Source: Russula earlei (taxonomy: Eukaryota > Basidiomycota > Agaricomycetes > Russulales > Russulaceae). Taken from it: a stretch of 64,000 bases of DNA. The notes under the pieces are model-generated. The model had not been told where the DNA came from. It saw only the letters and a list, made by a program, of their open reading frames with translations, and ran no database searches. The stretch is from the NCBI GenBank assembly GCA_025769875.1, contig JAGFNK010000099.1, positions 62,001-126,000 on the forward strand, given 5' to 3'. Made by a program: the position numbers and the translations under genes. Below are positions 14,109 through 29,986 of this stretch, piece after piece (the stretch's first letter is position 1; each line of letters begins with the position of its first letter).

Positions 14109-14700
14109 AATGTCGCGCCGCGTGCAACGCAACGATGCCTACCCGCCACATCCCGCTCCCTCGCACCTCCGCCATCCTGCTAGCAACAGACATCGCGCCC
14201 TTGGGATCGCGACGGGGATGCCCTCCCAACAAATCGACGCCACATGAAGGCTGAACGGCCCCGCCAACGTCACTTCCTCGTTGCCTCCATCATCCTGCCA
14301 ACACGCACCGCGCGACTGCGGTCCCCTTCGCGCGCGCGTTCTCCCGACAAACTGGCGCACACGAGTGCCGAACGGTCCCGCCCAATGCCACTCCCCCACC
14401 TTCATCATCTCGCCCTCAACGCATGCTGTGCCGTCGCGCGCGCGCCCTCCCGACAAATCGACACACCACGCGAAGGCCGAATGGCCACGCCCAACGCCAC
14501 TCCCTCGCTGCCTCTATCACGCCAGCACACGCCGCGCGACTTCGATTGCCTTTGCGAGCGCGTTCTCCCAGACAAACCGGCGAACCCCAAAATGAAGGCC
14601 GAACGGTCCCGCCCAACACCACCCTCGATGTCACCGAGCGGCGTTCTGGCTTTCAGGTGCCTTCTTTCATTTTCCCTTCTTTTCTTCTTTTCTTTCTTTT
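14109..14700 (+). repeat. Degenerate minisatellite, unit about 115 bp
   Basis: Units restart near 14243, 14362, 14470 and 14592 with (A)TGAAGGCYGAACGGYCC-type sequence. Each continues through CCCAACGCCACTCCCTCGCTGCC-like DNA, a CGCGCGACT...CCTTCGCGCG core and TTCTCCCGACAAA. A more degraded copy precedes them (14109..14242). The strand is pyrimidine-rich and GC-rich, which leaves several long frames open. These are not genes. A CT-rich run follows, and scattered unit fragments recur to about 14935. Confidence 0.75.
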
Positions 14701-15201
14701 CTTTTCTTGTTCTCGCCTCTGGTCTAGGGTACGTAGAATTGCCCTGGTGGACCTCAGGAATCGGAATCATCGCAGCGCGCACGGCGGAGACGACGCTCCG
14801 CGTGCCGCAGCTGCTCCCCCAGCGCCTGTACGCTCACCACGCGCTCAACCCCGCCTCCATCATACCGCCCACAATACAGGTTGCACGATTGCGATCGCCT
14901 TCGCGCATGCTCACCCGCCTTTGTCATGCTTCTAGGCTTTTCTTTTCTTTCTTTTTTTCTTTCCTTTTCTATCTGCTACTCAACTTTGGTCTATAACATG
15001 TACCTTGGAGTAGGCTAGTCTACAATAACAGAACCTGAGTTCTATCATTCTGAGTCCTGCACACGTTCCCTTTAACAGAAACAGCGCCATGCGAAAAGAT
15101 CAACTTACTCCGACACTTTGTTCTTGAATATCACGTGGCCGTGTATCATCACCTGACTTGTCAGGGGAGGGTTGAGCTAGGCGGGCTCGAAACCTATCAA
15201 C
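14701..15201. other. Intergenic upstream of SMC3
   Basis: This holds further broken minisatellite fragments and two C/T-rich runs (about 14670-14720 and 14938-14970), then about 200 bp of ordinary sequence that is the likely SMC3 promoter. No gene is seen. Confidence 0.5.
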
Positions 15202-19626
<4,425 letters not shown>

Positions 19627-19874
19627 TCTCAGAAAGACTTGACCACTGTATCCCATATTTTATGTACTGTTGTTGCGCGCATAAGTCATTTGGAAATGAC
19701 TTGACACCTCCCAATTGAATTATTTTGAGTGCAAGATTCAAACCGCTATATCTCAACTACAGATTTCCTTGAAACTTGGACAGTAGAATCTTTAAAATAA
19801 ATAACGCGAGTGTTGCCAAACGCGGCGCGTCAACGCTACGCGTAGCGCGTCTTCCTTGAACTCGAACTCCTATT

Positions 19875-21280
19875 ATGTTTTCTCAGTCTTCCGCATTCCA
19901 TACTCCGGACAATTCAACCGACCGTATTAGATCACCATTGAGTCACTCGACCTCCCAAACCTCTCTTCATGGTTCATTTTCGGTTGGGGGAATGCCAAGT
20001 ACCGCAAGCACACATCACCCACATGGCACAAACTCATGGACTTCGAATAGTCAAAGCAGTACCCTCTCCAACTCTTTGAATGACCCTTTCCTTCAATCAC
20101 GCTCTGGCTATCAATCCGGCTACCTCATGGTGCAATGCCTTTCCTCATCTGTGTTTGGTTTGTGTTATTCACCGTCGTTTATCGCCAGTCAACGTCCCAG
20201 AATAACGTGCGTAGACTGTACACTTTCCATTCTACCTGAGACTGACTTACCACCCACGCAGATTTCGCCCCCTACTCACCAGCGATTTGATGACATGCCT
20301 CTTGTGCCCACCAAGGCCAAGCTAAATTCAACGTTGTCGCGCGCACCTACCAGCGAGTTTGGGAAAGACCCGATGTTTGAGAGTTCGAGGTGGGTTGACC
20401 ATCTCCCTTCCCAACGTCGTTAATTTCTGTTCCAAGACAACGCCAAACATCTGACGAGGATGCCCCACCTACTGCGTCCGTTAATGACATCCTGAATGTT
20501 ACATACACTGGCAATCCATCATATCTCCAGCGCTCTGTCCGTCCAATCCCTTTATTGTTTTTCACTCCTATCTAACAACTCGTGTAGGCCTCAAACTTTA
20601 ATGCTTCAATATCGCAAGCACCTCAGGTCGCCCCGCACCAGGCCCCTGAGCACTTATACGTTATTATTTTTGGCTACCCTCCAGATAAATATAGCGTCGC
20701 GGTTGAATACTTCAAGCAGCTTGGCGAGACAACAGACCCAGATCCAAACACGGAGATTTCCAACTGCTTCAGACTCGGTTTCAAGAATCCCGTTGAAGCG
20801 ATGTGGGCGGTCCGTAAGAATGGCGAGATTGTCGGCGGAAGCTGGATGGTTGGCGTGAGGTGGGCTGTATGACACCGTCTTATCTCTCCTTTGATGGAAC
20901 GGGACTGAACTCTTTCTTTGTTTCAGGATGCCAGCCAGGCAGAACGTGTTCTCGGCCAAGGGGTGACACGCTCTGCGTATTCACTTGTTCCTGATGTCAG
21001 TTCGTCATCCGATACTCCGCTACCGAACTCAACTGGGGCATCCCGTTTGTCCCCTCAACTTGCCTTATCCGGGCCCCGTTTGACACAAAGCAATACGCCA
21101 ACAGTGGGTACCCCAATCCGGCTCGCTCCCTCCACGTCCGCGTTCCGGAAGCCTGGACAGGCCCCGAAAGCGACGACAAATACGCCTGGGTCACAACCTG
21201 CAGCACCGGTGGTGGGAACGCCGGGGACACCGTCGAAAAGTATGCTTGGACAGTTCTCGGATCTTGTCTTTGGGTGGTAG
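19875..21280 (+). CDS. NUP53: Nucleoporin of the NUP35/Nup53/Nup59 family
   Basis: This is a linker nucleoporin of the nuclear pore inner ring. The N-terminus is Ser/Thr/Gln-rich and unstructured (MFSQSSAFHTPDNSTDRIRS). The central MPPN/RRM-type domain is clear: EHLYVIIFGYPPDKYSVAVE, then FKNPVEAMWAVRKNGEIVGG, with a GTATGA intron that joins GVRWA to DASQAERVLGQG. The C-terminus is a Pro/Thr-rich linker and the final SMLGQFSDLVFGW. That end matches the membrane-binding amphipathic helix of Nup53/Nup35. The start is the first ATG of the exon. Three or four introns are needed, and those in the N-terminal half are less certain. Confidence 0.92.
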
Positions 21281-21422
21281 TCTGTCTGTTCTATGTCAAG
21301 TAGTTGGTCGAATGTAGACTGCAGGGAAATGGATGGCCGCATCTTGGAGGTCCAAGGCTTCCGCGTCAAAATCGTGTAGGGAAAATAGAAATACGTTGCC
21401 ACCGCTGAGGTTACCCCCATTG

Positions 21423-22106
21423 ATGCCAACTACCATGTTCCGCCGTCGCACGATCAAGGAAGACTCACGCGCAGTGCCTTCGCCAGACGCTCTGAATAGC
21501 TCCGCAGGCGGAGCCCGAGATAGCGTGAAAGCTGCCGTGTCCGTTACAGGCGCGCTGCTAGACTACTCCCTAATACTATTTACGGTTTTTGGCGGTTGCT
21601 GCTCGTGCGTGTCCATCCCCTTCGCCCTTTTCTAGCTCTACATACTCATTTCTCTTTCCTCCGACACGGCAGGAACGTCTGGGTTTATGAGGAGCTCCTC
21701 CGCACGGAACCCAGTGTCGGTGCGCAAGGATCGTTGCTCGCGCGGCATTCCCAACTCTCACTTTTGCCCGACGCTCGCCCGCCCACCCGCCCCGTCGCGG
21801 TGTCTGGACCATGCATTCATTAAACAGGACCCGCGCTCACGTTCTCGCAGATGCTCTTCATCTCGGCGCAGCAGCTGCCATCCTTCGTGTCGTGGGACGC
21901 GCCCCGCTCCTGGTCCCCGCGTCTCAAACCGCGCCAGGTCCCCATCGCGGAGTGGCTGCTCCAGGTCGTCACCTTTGCGTCGGGAACGTTGCTGAACAAT
22001 CTCGTGTTTGCGTTCAGCGTGCCCCCCACGCTTCAGATCGTGTTCCGCTCAGCAGGTGATCGTCTCGTTTCGTCTCTTGTCCCCCTTCTTTTCTCGCCCC
22101 TCTTCC

Positions 22107-22145
<39 letters not shown>

Positions 22146-23305
22146 GTTGCGAATGCCCGCTTGCTGAGCCCGGTTCACCTTCACGCAGGGCTGGCCGTGT
22201 CCATGTTGATCGGCCGCTTTTTCATGGGCAAGCGATACACGCTCCAACAAATAGTACACACCCTTCTCTCTCACTCTCTCCCCTCGAACGGGCCCCGCCA
22301 CGCGCGCTGACGGTCGTTTCTCCTTCTCTCCCCCCCCTCCCCCCTGCAAAGCTTGCCGTAGCCGTCGTCTCGTCCGGCGTCGTCATCGCGACCCTCTCCC
22401 GACCGCGAGCCGACCCGCGAGCGACCGCTCCAAGCGGAGTAATGAACCAGACGAGCCCAATAGCGGCAACAGGAGCAACCGCGACGGCGATCGGCAACGC
22501 TGACGCGTCGCGGTACACCCTGGGCATCGCGATGCTCGTCGCGTCGCTCCTGTGCACGGGCGTGCACGGCGCGCTGCAAGAGCGCACCTACAGCAGGTAC
22601 GGGCCGTGCTGGCGCGAAGGCGTCTTTTATACGGTACGCCCCAATCTGCCCTCGTCGACGTAGACAAAAAAGAGCAGGGGCAACGACGCTCATGGGGGGG
22701 TTTTTTTTTTTCCTCAAAAAAATACGTTCTGCAGCATCTGCTTTCGCTCCCGATGTTCGCGTTCATGCCTAGGAGCGTGCACAGGGGTTTTGCTGGCTTG
22801 AGCGATCCGAAGAGACGCATGACGGGCTTAGGAATCCACCCATACGCGATACTGGCGCTCAACATGCTGTCTCAACTCATTTGCGTCTCCGGCGTCAATC
22901 AACTCTCCTCGGTATGTGCTCCTTCGTTGCCTGATCATCTCTCTCTCTCTGTTTGGTCACTCTTCTTTGACTATACGACGATACGATCATATGGATCCAG
23001 ATGCGGAATGAAATTTTGACCAGTCGCTCGTCGCTTTGTCCCGATTGTTTTATTGGCTTGGTTTTTTTTTTGTTCACATTCATTTATTTATTTTTATGCA
23101 GAGGGCATCGGCGGTGTCCACACAAGTCGTACTCACGGCACGCAAGGCCATCAGCTTGTGTTTCAGCGTGTGGTGGTTCGGTAGCGGCTGGAACATGCGA
23201 CTCGCCTGTGGCGCCTCGATGGTCATTGTGGGGTCGTTCTGGTACTCGGTCCTCCCGGTTGGCGGACGATTGCCTCCCGATGGAAGGCGGGAGAAGAGAA
23301 GCTGA
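21423..23305 (+). CDS. YEA4: UAA-family UDP-sugar transporter (YEA4/SLC35B4-like)
   Basis: This is a nucleotide-sugar transporter of the ER/Golgi membrane. The yeast relative Yea4 carries UDP-N-acetylglucosamine. It begins MPTTMFRRRTIKEDSRAV. TM1 carries the family motif FGGCCSN (joined across an intron to VWVYEELLRTEPSVG). Next come LISAQQLPSFVSW, the hallmark LLNNLVFAFSVPPTLQIVFR, and GLAVSMLIGRFFMGKRY. Later exons give GALQERTYSRYGPCWREGVF, HLLSLPMFAFMP and a final hydrophobic helix. About ten hydrophobic segments are expected. Introns contain long T and A homopolymers (a run of more than 25 T near 22115). Substrate preference is inferred from family, not shown. Confidence 0.87.
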
Positions 23306-24747
23306 TGGCCTTCGTCTACAGTACCACAGTAGTGCACAAGCGATGATAATGACCCGCGGCGCGGGTGGCCATTGAAAAACAAACGGACGCGGTATATCAC
23401 GCCCTTATGTGTATTCCCAGTTCGAAAGGTTCGAAGCCCTTCTCCGCCCGCACCATCCTCCGCAAACCGAGATTCGCAGCGTCCGACGGTTCAGTTGGAT
23501 CATCATACCGAACACGCGCATTTTCAATTCGGGCAAAGACGAAAAAAAAGAAAAGAAAAAAAAAAAAAAAAGGCAGAGGAACGACCTGAACAGGGGATGA
23601 GCCGGTTTGCCTTTTGCCGCAAATCAAAAAAAAAAAAGGTCGGACTCGGTATATTGCTCTGGAGGAGGATCAGCAGCCAACGGGTCCGGGCGTTCCTCCC
23701 CCGCCGTCCCCGCCCCCGTCTTTGGCCATTTTGGTTTGACCCAGATGATAGAATTTGATGGTAGTAGTAGGACGACCCAACCCATTTCCGCCCAACCGGA
23801 ACCTCGTGGCCGGCTCGGAAGACGCTCTCACGCTCTCGATCAATCAACGTCGTCGTCCGATGATGATTCCCATCCCAAGGACTGCTTAGCGTGCCCCGAG
23901 TCCTGCCACACTATACCCCCCCCGCTGGGGACGTGCGTAGTCGCGTCTATGCACGTCAAGGCATTTTTCCTACACTACACAACCAGGGCCTATGGCCCAG
24001 CGCGCCACGCAGATCGATGATAAAATGAAAAAAACGCTTTTCAAAAAAAAAAAAAAAAAGTGCCACGAGACACGTATGACTTGGCGCAGCAAGTTAGATA
24101 AGTTTTCATGATCGCCCTGACTACGCTGGGGGGCACATGGACCATGAGCGTAAAATTCAGTTGGTAGATCTTGCGATCTCGGATGTAAGATGCCAACAGT
24201 ATCAGATTATTACCTCTCCTTTGGATCTCTGGTCTCGAGCAGAAGAAAGCACGTAGTGGTTGACCTGATCTGGGTCAACTGATGGTGAGAGACTGGAAGG
24301 AATGTCCCTATCTAGTTCACACCACGTATATTACCTCACCGCCACGAAACGCTGTCAGTAAGGACGTCACGGATCAAATGCCAAGGACCAGTATAAGTCT
24401 ACATTCTCACGGAAAACACGGAGAGTAGGCCCCGGTACTGCCAGTGATCATACACTACGAAAAGCCCAAAAGGAAATTAGAAGGGTAACCGATTAATTAC
24501 GGGGGATCGGGAGGTTATATTATACCAGGTAAATGCGCATGAAGAGAAGGTATGGACAGAATCCAGAATTGTATGGGACGAAGCGAAAGTCAAAGTGCGG
24601 CAGTGGCTATCATAACAAGTCATAGGGGCCATGTAGCGCAGAGTAATCGCACGACTCAAATAGAGGGCTGGATGACAGTGGGGAACGACCGGAGCCGAAT
24701 CGAGAAAAGTGGTGGCAGGAAGTCTGATAAGGCGAGATCGGCCTCGG
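23306..24747. other. Long convergent intergenic region with poly-A tracts
   Basis: This separates the 3' ends of the transporter and the kinase. It contains A-runs near 23545-23572, 23625-23638 and 24043-24059, and C/T-rich patches. No ORF resembles a family. It could hold a decayed element, but I see no terminal repeats. Confidence 0.5.
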
Positions 24748-26508
24748 CTAAACATTCTGTTGATGATCCTTTTCGCTTATGTCAAGGACTTGTGGCGAGT
24801 GAGGATCTTCAGAGATGTGGTCCTTGTACTCGTCGGGGAGTTCATGCACTAAATGGTTATCCAGACCAACAGAGTCACTGCGCTCGTTGACGATCTCTCC
24901 AGGTGTCACTGGTCGCGAAGCAACAACGCCAGAGGATGATGTTGCCGTCACTGTCGAGATGATCTGCTGATTTTGCGGGTAATATGAACGACGACGCATT
25001 GCCCGGAAGTCGTAGATGGTGAATCTATACGGAATGGGATGAGAATGGGGAAATTTTGCATGTGATCCTACGTACTGTTCCTCCATTTGCCGCATCTCGT
25101 TACTTAGGCTATTGATGTCACGATTTTGTTTTCGTGCCTTGGCCTTCAGTGGGTTGTCCTCAAGCAAGAGCTCCTCAAGTTCGTGAGATGCATCAAAATG
25201 CGCCTTCTTTGGCTGAATACGTATTGTGAACAAAACATCACGACGAATGAGGAGTAAACCTACGTCGGGAACGAACGGCGACGGAAGTTCTTTCCGATTA
25301 AGTGCCTCCCAGTCGATTGAACTAAACCACGCATGTTGGTGAATCTCATCCAGACTGTCTCCCCGAGGACTACATGCAATGCGTTTAAAAGGATCCCTGT
25401 CCAGGAGCTAGGTGGAAGGGGAAGAGAGGTGAGCGAGACGCGGTGAAGGCAAAAAGGGAGAACGCACCCCCCTAATGAAGTGAATCCCCTCACTGCTACA
25501 TTTCTGGTCAGCATCCGCAGGAAAGCGCAATGGGTCTTTGGAGATACTGTGGGTGAGTGCAGTATTCGTACGGCCCCGAAAAGGTCTGCGCCCAAACATA
25601 AGCTCAAAAGCACATATACCGAGTGACCACCAATCAATAGGGGTACGTATAGCCGCGCTTTTGGAGAATTTCTGGAGCCATATAGGCCATGGATCCAGCC
25701 ACGCCAGTGAGCAAGCGCCGGTCAGAATAATGGACGGCAATATTAAAATCCGTGATGTGAGCATGACCCCGCTCATCGAGTAAAAGATTATCCGGCTTGA
25801 TATCTCTATGCGGCAGAAAAAAGAGAATCAGTCAATCAAAAAACGAACAAGGGAGAGTGGACATTGCGAACCGGTGCATGATGTGCTTCTCGTGAAGGAA
25901 ACAAAGAGCCGAAGAAAGCTGAGCCATGTAGAATCTGACGGTCTCTTCTGATAAAGAGCCTAACCGGTCCAAGTGAACTGGATTCAAAGTGAGCCACGTG
26001 GAAAGGATGATGAATGAGGAGATAGGCTGACATCGTAGATCACCCCCAAGCATCAGATCCAAGACAAAAAAGCAATTTTCGTCATCTTGGAAGGCGTATC
26101 GCAGGTTGACCACAAAGGGATGGTCGATCTGATGTCATGAATGGAGAGGAAGAGCAGAGGGCGAAGGATAGGTCACACCTCCTCAAGCAGGCGGCGTTCC
26201 TGAATGACATTGGCGACGGCCTTCATTCGAACACACTTGGCCTTGTTGATGTATTTGAGGGCGTACAAATCGCGCGTCTGCTTGTGCTGAACAACGCGAA
26301 CCTGGGAGGATTGTCGGATTTGCGGGAGGGCGGTATGGATAGGCGTACCTTTCCAAAAGCACCTTTCCCTACACATCTGAGGAGGACGAAATGGAAGAGG
26401 TTGACATCGGCATCGAAGTCAATGACCTATGGGATGATAAGGAAATGGAACGCGTGAAGGGGAGAGAAGAGGGGAGCGAACTTGAGGACGACAGCAGACG
26501 GCGCCCAT
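24748..26508 (-). CDS. AGC-group kinase of the YANK/STK32 type, with an apparent frameshift
   Basis: This is a protein kinase likely anchored to membranes. The first exon encodes MGAVCCRPQ, a good N-myristoylation site followed by palmitoylatable cysteines. The kinase exons read VRVVQHKQTRDLYALKYINK (beta3 lysine), VVNLRYAFQDDENCFFVLDL, HRDIKPDNLLLDERGHAHIT (catalytic loop), DFN in place of DFG, APEILQKRGYTYP, and IDWWSLGICAFELMFGRRPF. The DFN and overall order match YANK/STK32 kinases. Between APE and DWWSLG the frame breaks at a run of four C (25640..25643 on the plus strand): the next codons reach a stop unless one base is removed, and I find no intron that repairs it. The C-terminal tail is long and ends SEKDHQQNV. 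It is divergent from GUK1. Confidence 0.85.
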
Positions 26509-26802
26509 GGAAGTGGGGTGAGATTGGGCTACAGATTGTTGAGGCGAGAGGGAAATACAAAACAAAAAGTAGGAGGAAAGGGAGAGAGAAATAAAAGCGG
26601 GAAGAGAGAAGGCGAAGGGAGTGCGTCGAGGGCGGAGGAAATGGTAATCGGGGATAAGGGAGGAGGGAGGCAGGCAGGCAACAGAAAAATATACATATTG
26701 GTTCGGTTTGGTTCGATTTGGTTCGGTCCGTGGTAAATTAAATGGTAAATCCTGCCTGAATCCTTTGATTTGATCGCTTCGCTGCTGCCATCTTGCTTGA
26801 CC

Positions 26803-27520
26803 ATGTCCGGGCCGCATTGGGCTCGCCCTTTGGTCCTTTCTGGGCCATCGGGTTCTGGGAAAAGCACCCTCCTCACTCGCCTTTTCGCTGACCACCCCAC
26901 CCAGTTCGCTTTTAGCGTGTCCCGTCAGTTCGCCCTCATTCCTTTCCTCTCCGTGACATGACCCTTGCCATCGCCAGATACCACCCGTGTGCCCAGACCA
27001 GGTGAGGTGAATGGCGAACAGTACCATTTCGTTTCTCGGGAAAATTTCCTCTCTCTTCTAAGCGAGGGTGGCTTCGTCGAGCATGCCGAATTCTCCGGAA
27101 ATCTTTATGGTACCAGCAAACAAGCTATAGCCTCCATTGTGGAATCAGGCAAACGTTGTATTCTCGACATTGAAGTCCAGGTATGTCTCCCCCCTTGTCC
27201 CACTCTCAGGCGTCTTTTTATATATCTCCTAGGGCGTCCGGCAAATCAAAAGGACGGACCTGAACCCCATCTACTGCTTCATTGCGCCACCGTCCTTGTC
27301 CATGTTGCGTGACCGTCTCATCGGCCGCGGGACAGAAACTACCGATGCTGTAGAGAAGCGCGTTAAAACCGCCCTCCTCGAGATCGAGTATGCCAAACTT
27401 CCCGGGGCGCATGACTATATTATCGTCAATGATGACTTGGACCGCGCTTACGAGCTTTTCAAGTCTCTCGCCTTGGGAAATCCTATCTCTGGTGATACAC
27501 TACCCCCGCTAGAGCAGTGA
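26803..27520 (+). CDS. GUK1: Guanylate kinase
   Basis: Guanylate kinase phosphorylates GMP to GDP with ATP in the cytosol. Exon 1 ([20 protein letters not shown]) carries the P-loop. A GTCAGT...CAG intron joins SVS to [19 protein letters not shown], the GMP-binding segment. Next come [19 protein letters not shown], then [23 protein letters not shown] after a second intron, [16 protein letters not shown] (lid), and the end [10 protein letters not shown]. It is complete and about the usual 200 aa. It shares a 294-bp divergent promoter with the kinase; that promoter contains three near-copies of TTTGGTTCG. Confidence 0.96.
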
Positions 27521-27778
27521 TGTACCACAATCCTTTAGAACCTTGAACCGTAGAGTAAGTGAATCATACTGGATATACCCAAGGACCCCTTCGTTGGTAG
27601 ATTGTTTGTTGCTACTCTACTTGACATCCTTGTGCATGTAGGTCGAACATTACATTATAATGGCGGGTATACTATAACCCCAAGAGAGTCATGAATATGT
27701 TACAAAGGGGAGTCCTCTTGCTATACAGGAGAAGCATGGCTCTGCCAGATGCGATGAAACTTTACGCAAATGATTCGA

Positions 27779-28583
27779 TCACAGTCGGAAACGCAAATAC
27801 GCCATGAGGAGAGCTGTACAACCGGTCACTGTCAACGGCACGCATCAATTAGCCGCCGTCATGCAGTCAAGGATACGACGCACCGAACCCCACTAGATAC
27901 TGAAGCGTCGTTGCCTGATTCCCAAATCATGCGTCAACTCTCCATATAGTATAGCAAGAAACGACCCGCCTTGGATGATTGGATGGCCGCGCGCAACCCG
28001 GCGATCTCTTGTTCGATCCTTGTGTCCACCTCCTTCATCTTGAGCTCCTGTTTGCTCGCTTCTTCGCGAATGCGGCCCTTCTCTAAATTCAGATCCAGAC
28101 GCACGCCCGCTTGCGTGCGCGAGATCTCCTCGCGCAGCCGCTGTTTCAATTTCTCGATGTCCGTCAGCAGCCGGTCGTTCTCCGCTTTGATCATCGTCAG
28201 GTCATTCTTCTCGTTCAACTGGAGCTCTGACTTGAGTTGCGCAAAGTCGACCTGTTGCGTGTAATGTTGCTATTTCGGGAACCCAAAAAGAGAACGTGTG
28301 TTCGTCGTCGCGCAGAGGAGGATGATTTGAGACACGCTACCTTTTCATGGTCGGCTTTTGTAACCATGTTGCTTGTCATGTTCCGTACGCTTTCGTCTAT
28401 GACCTCCGCCATGGCAGACATGATGCCTTCCGCCTGTGCGCGATTGAGTCCCTCGCGCTCCAAGCGCTGCACAAAGTGATGGGTGTCAAAGTGAAAGTCG
28501 TCCCGCGAAGGAGTCGTGCGGAATGCCCGGTGTGATCGAGGAAAGAGTGGTTGACGCAGATTGGAGAGTGCGCGAAACGCCAT
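27779..28583 (-). CDS. FMP32: DUF1640 mitochondrial membrane protein (Fmp32/MCUR1-like)
   Basis: DUF1640/CCDC90 proteins sit in the mitochondrial inner membrane. Yeast Fmp32 and human MCUR1 are linked to respiratory-chain or calcium-uniporter assembly. The start ATG at 28583 opens an Arg-rich presequence (MAFRALSNLRQPLFPRSHR), then FDTHHFVQRLEREGLNRAQA, the family's N-terminal motif. A long coiled coil follows (LKSELQLNEKNDLTMIKAEN through DTRIEQEIAGLRAAIQSSK). Two more short introns are needed to reach the predicted C-terminal TM segment TTLQYLVGFVTGCTALLMAY and the stop at 27779. The first of those introns (27969..27915) uses a GC donor. It is divergent from MAK16. Confidence 0.87.
27915..27969 (-). 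other. GC-AG intron in the DUF1640 gene (55 nt)
   Basis: The exon ends AAG and the intron starts GCGGGT and ends ATCAG. Phase-0 joining gives AAIQSSK-ATTLQYLVG and reaches the transmembrane helix. The nearby GT would throw the helix out of frame. The GCGGGT donor is weaker than consensus, so this is less certain than the other two GC-AG introns. Confidence 0.65.
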
Positions 28584-28712
28584 GGGAGGGGTGAGCGTTG
28601 AGCGAAAGTTCAAATAGGTGACATGCGTATGCGACGCAAATCCGCACGTGATCTCTAAAGTAGCCGTCTCAATTTTGCACATTTGCTTCGTTGAATCGAC
28701 TTTCGGTCTAGC

Positions 28713-29986
28713 ATGCAGAGCGACGACGTGATATGGTCCGCCATCGGAAACCAATTTTGCTCTTACAAAGTCAAGTATGTCATGTTCGCATTTTTTTTGG
28801 TCTGCGAGAATCTCAGCCTCCCGTTCCCAGGACAGTTACGCAGAACTTCTGTCGAAACGAATACAATGTTACTGGCTTCTGCAGCCGGCAATCATGTCCC
28901 CTCGCCAACTCTCGCTATGCCACCGTGCGTGAACACGAGGGTGGGTATTGACCCTTGTCCCTTGATGGTCGCAACCCCCTCACACAATCTCGCAGGTGTC
29001 CTTTACTTGTACGTGAAGACTATCGAGCGGGCACATTCCCCGGCACACATGTGGGAAAAGATCAAGCTCTCGAACAACTACACAAAAGCCCTGGAGCAGG
29101 TGAACCTGCCTGTCGTGCGCGGATGTTGACGCAAAAAGATATGCTGACCGGTTTACCTGCAGATCGACAAGGAGCTGATTTATTGGCCGAATTTCACGAC
29201 CCACAAGTGCAAACAACGCGTAACCAAGATCACGCAGTACCTCATCAGAATGCGCCGCGCGAAACTCCATGCGCAGTGCGTATCTGCTTCTACTTCCGAG
29301 GGTTCCCCGTACTCACATCCTCGCAGACCCAAACTTGTCGGTGTCAAGAAAAAGCTGGACAGACGCGAGGCCGTGCGCGAGCGCAAAGCGCTGGCGGCTG
29401 CGCATCTCGAGCGCGCGATCGAGAAGGAGCTGCTGGAGCGCCTGAAAAGCAAGGCGTATGGCGACGCGCCGTTGAACGTGAACGAGAGCGTCTGGGCGGC
29501 GCTATTGGACAAAGAAAAAGCGCGGGAGCGCGGAGAAGAGCTCGAGGAAGACGAGTCGGAAGAAGAGAAGGAACTCGAGGAAGAGGAAGAGGAAGAGAGG
29601 GAGTTCGTGAGCGATGTGAGCGAAAGCGAGGACGACTTGAGCGACCTCGAGCAAGTCACGGTGCGTAGCGGTCCGCTGTTCATCTTGGCGACCCCATCAT
29701 GTTGATTCACGACACCCGTAGGACGGAGTGGACGACTACAGCGAAGAGTCGGGAGATGAGGATAACGCGGACGCGGACACGAAACCGGCGCCAAAATCAA
29801 AGTCGATGCTTGGCAAGCGAAAAGCGGATTTCAGGTCACGCAAGCCAAAACGTGCGTATTCTCCTCTTCCTTCATCTTTCGACTAATAACGTGATTTTGC
29901 GGCGTGTAGGTGGGCCTCGTGTGGAAGTAGAGTACGAAAACGAGACGGAGATCGCACCGAGGGTCCGGGTTGCTGCCGGGTGGTAG
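28713..29986 (+). CDS. MAK16: Ribosome biogenesis protein MAK16
   Basis: MAK16 is a nuclear protein needed for 60S subunit maturation. The start [20 protein letters not shown] is the family N-terminus. Exon 2 gives [20 protein letters not shown], with the cysteines of the MAK16 motif, then [13 protein letters not shown]. Next are [40 protein letters not shown] and [20 protein letters not shown]. The C-terminal half is strongly acidic ([18 protein letters not shown]) and ends RVRVAAGW. About six introns are needed. It is 129 bp from the divergent DUF1640 start. Confidence 0.96.

Noticed and set aside
14244..14996. A 250-codon plus-strand ORF and overlapping long frames.
   Set aside because: They fall on the minisatellite; several registers are open at once because the repeat is stop-poor, and no domain is visible.
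28955..29668. A 237-codon plus-strand ORF, Arg-rich.
   Set aside because: Frame-shifted shadow of MAK16 exons; the MAK16 frame has the family motifs.
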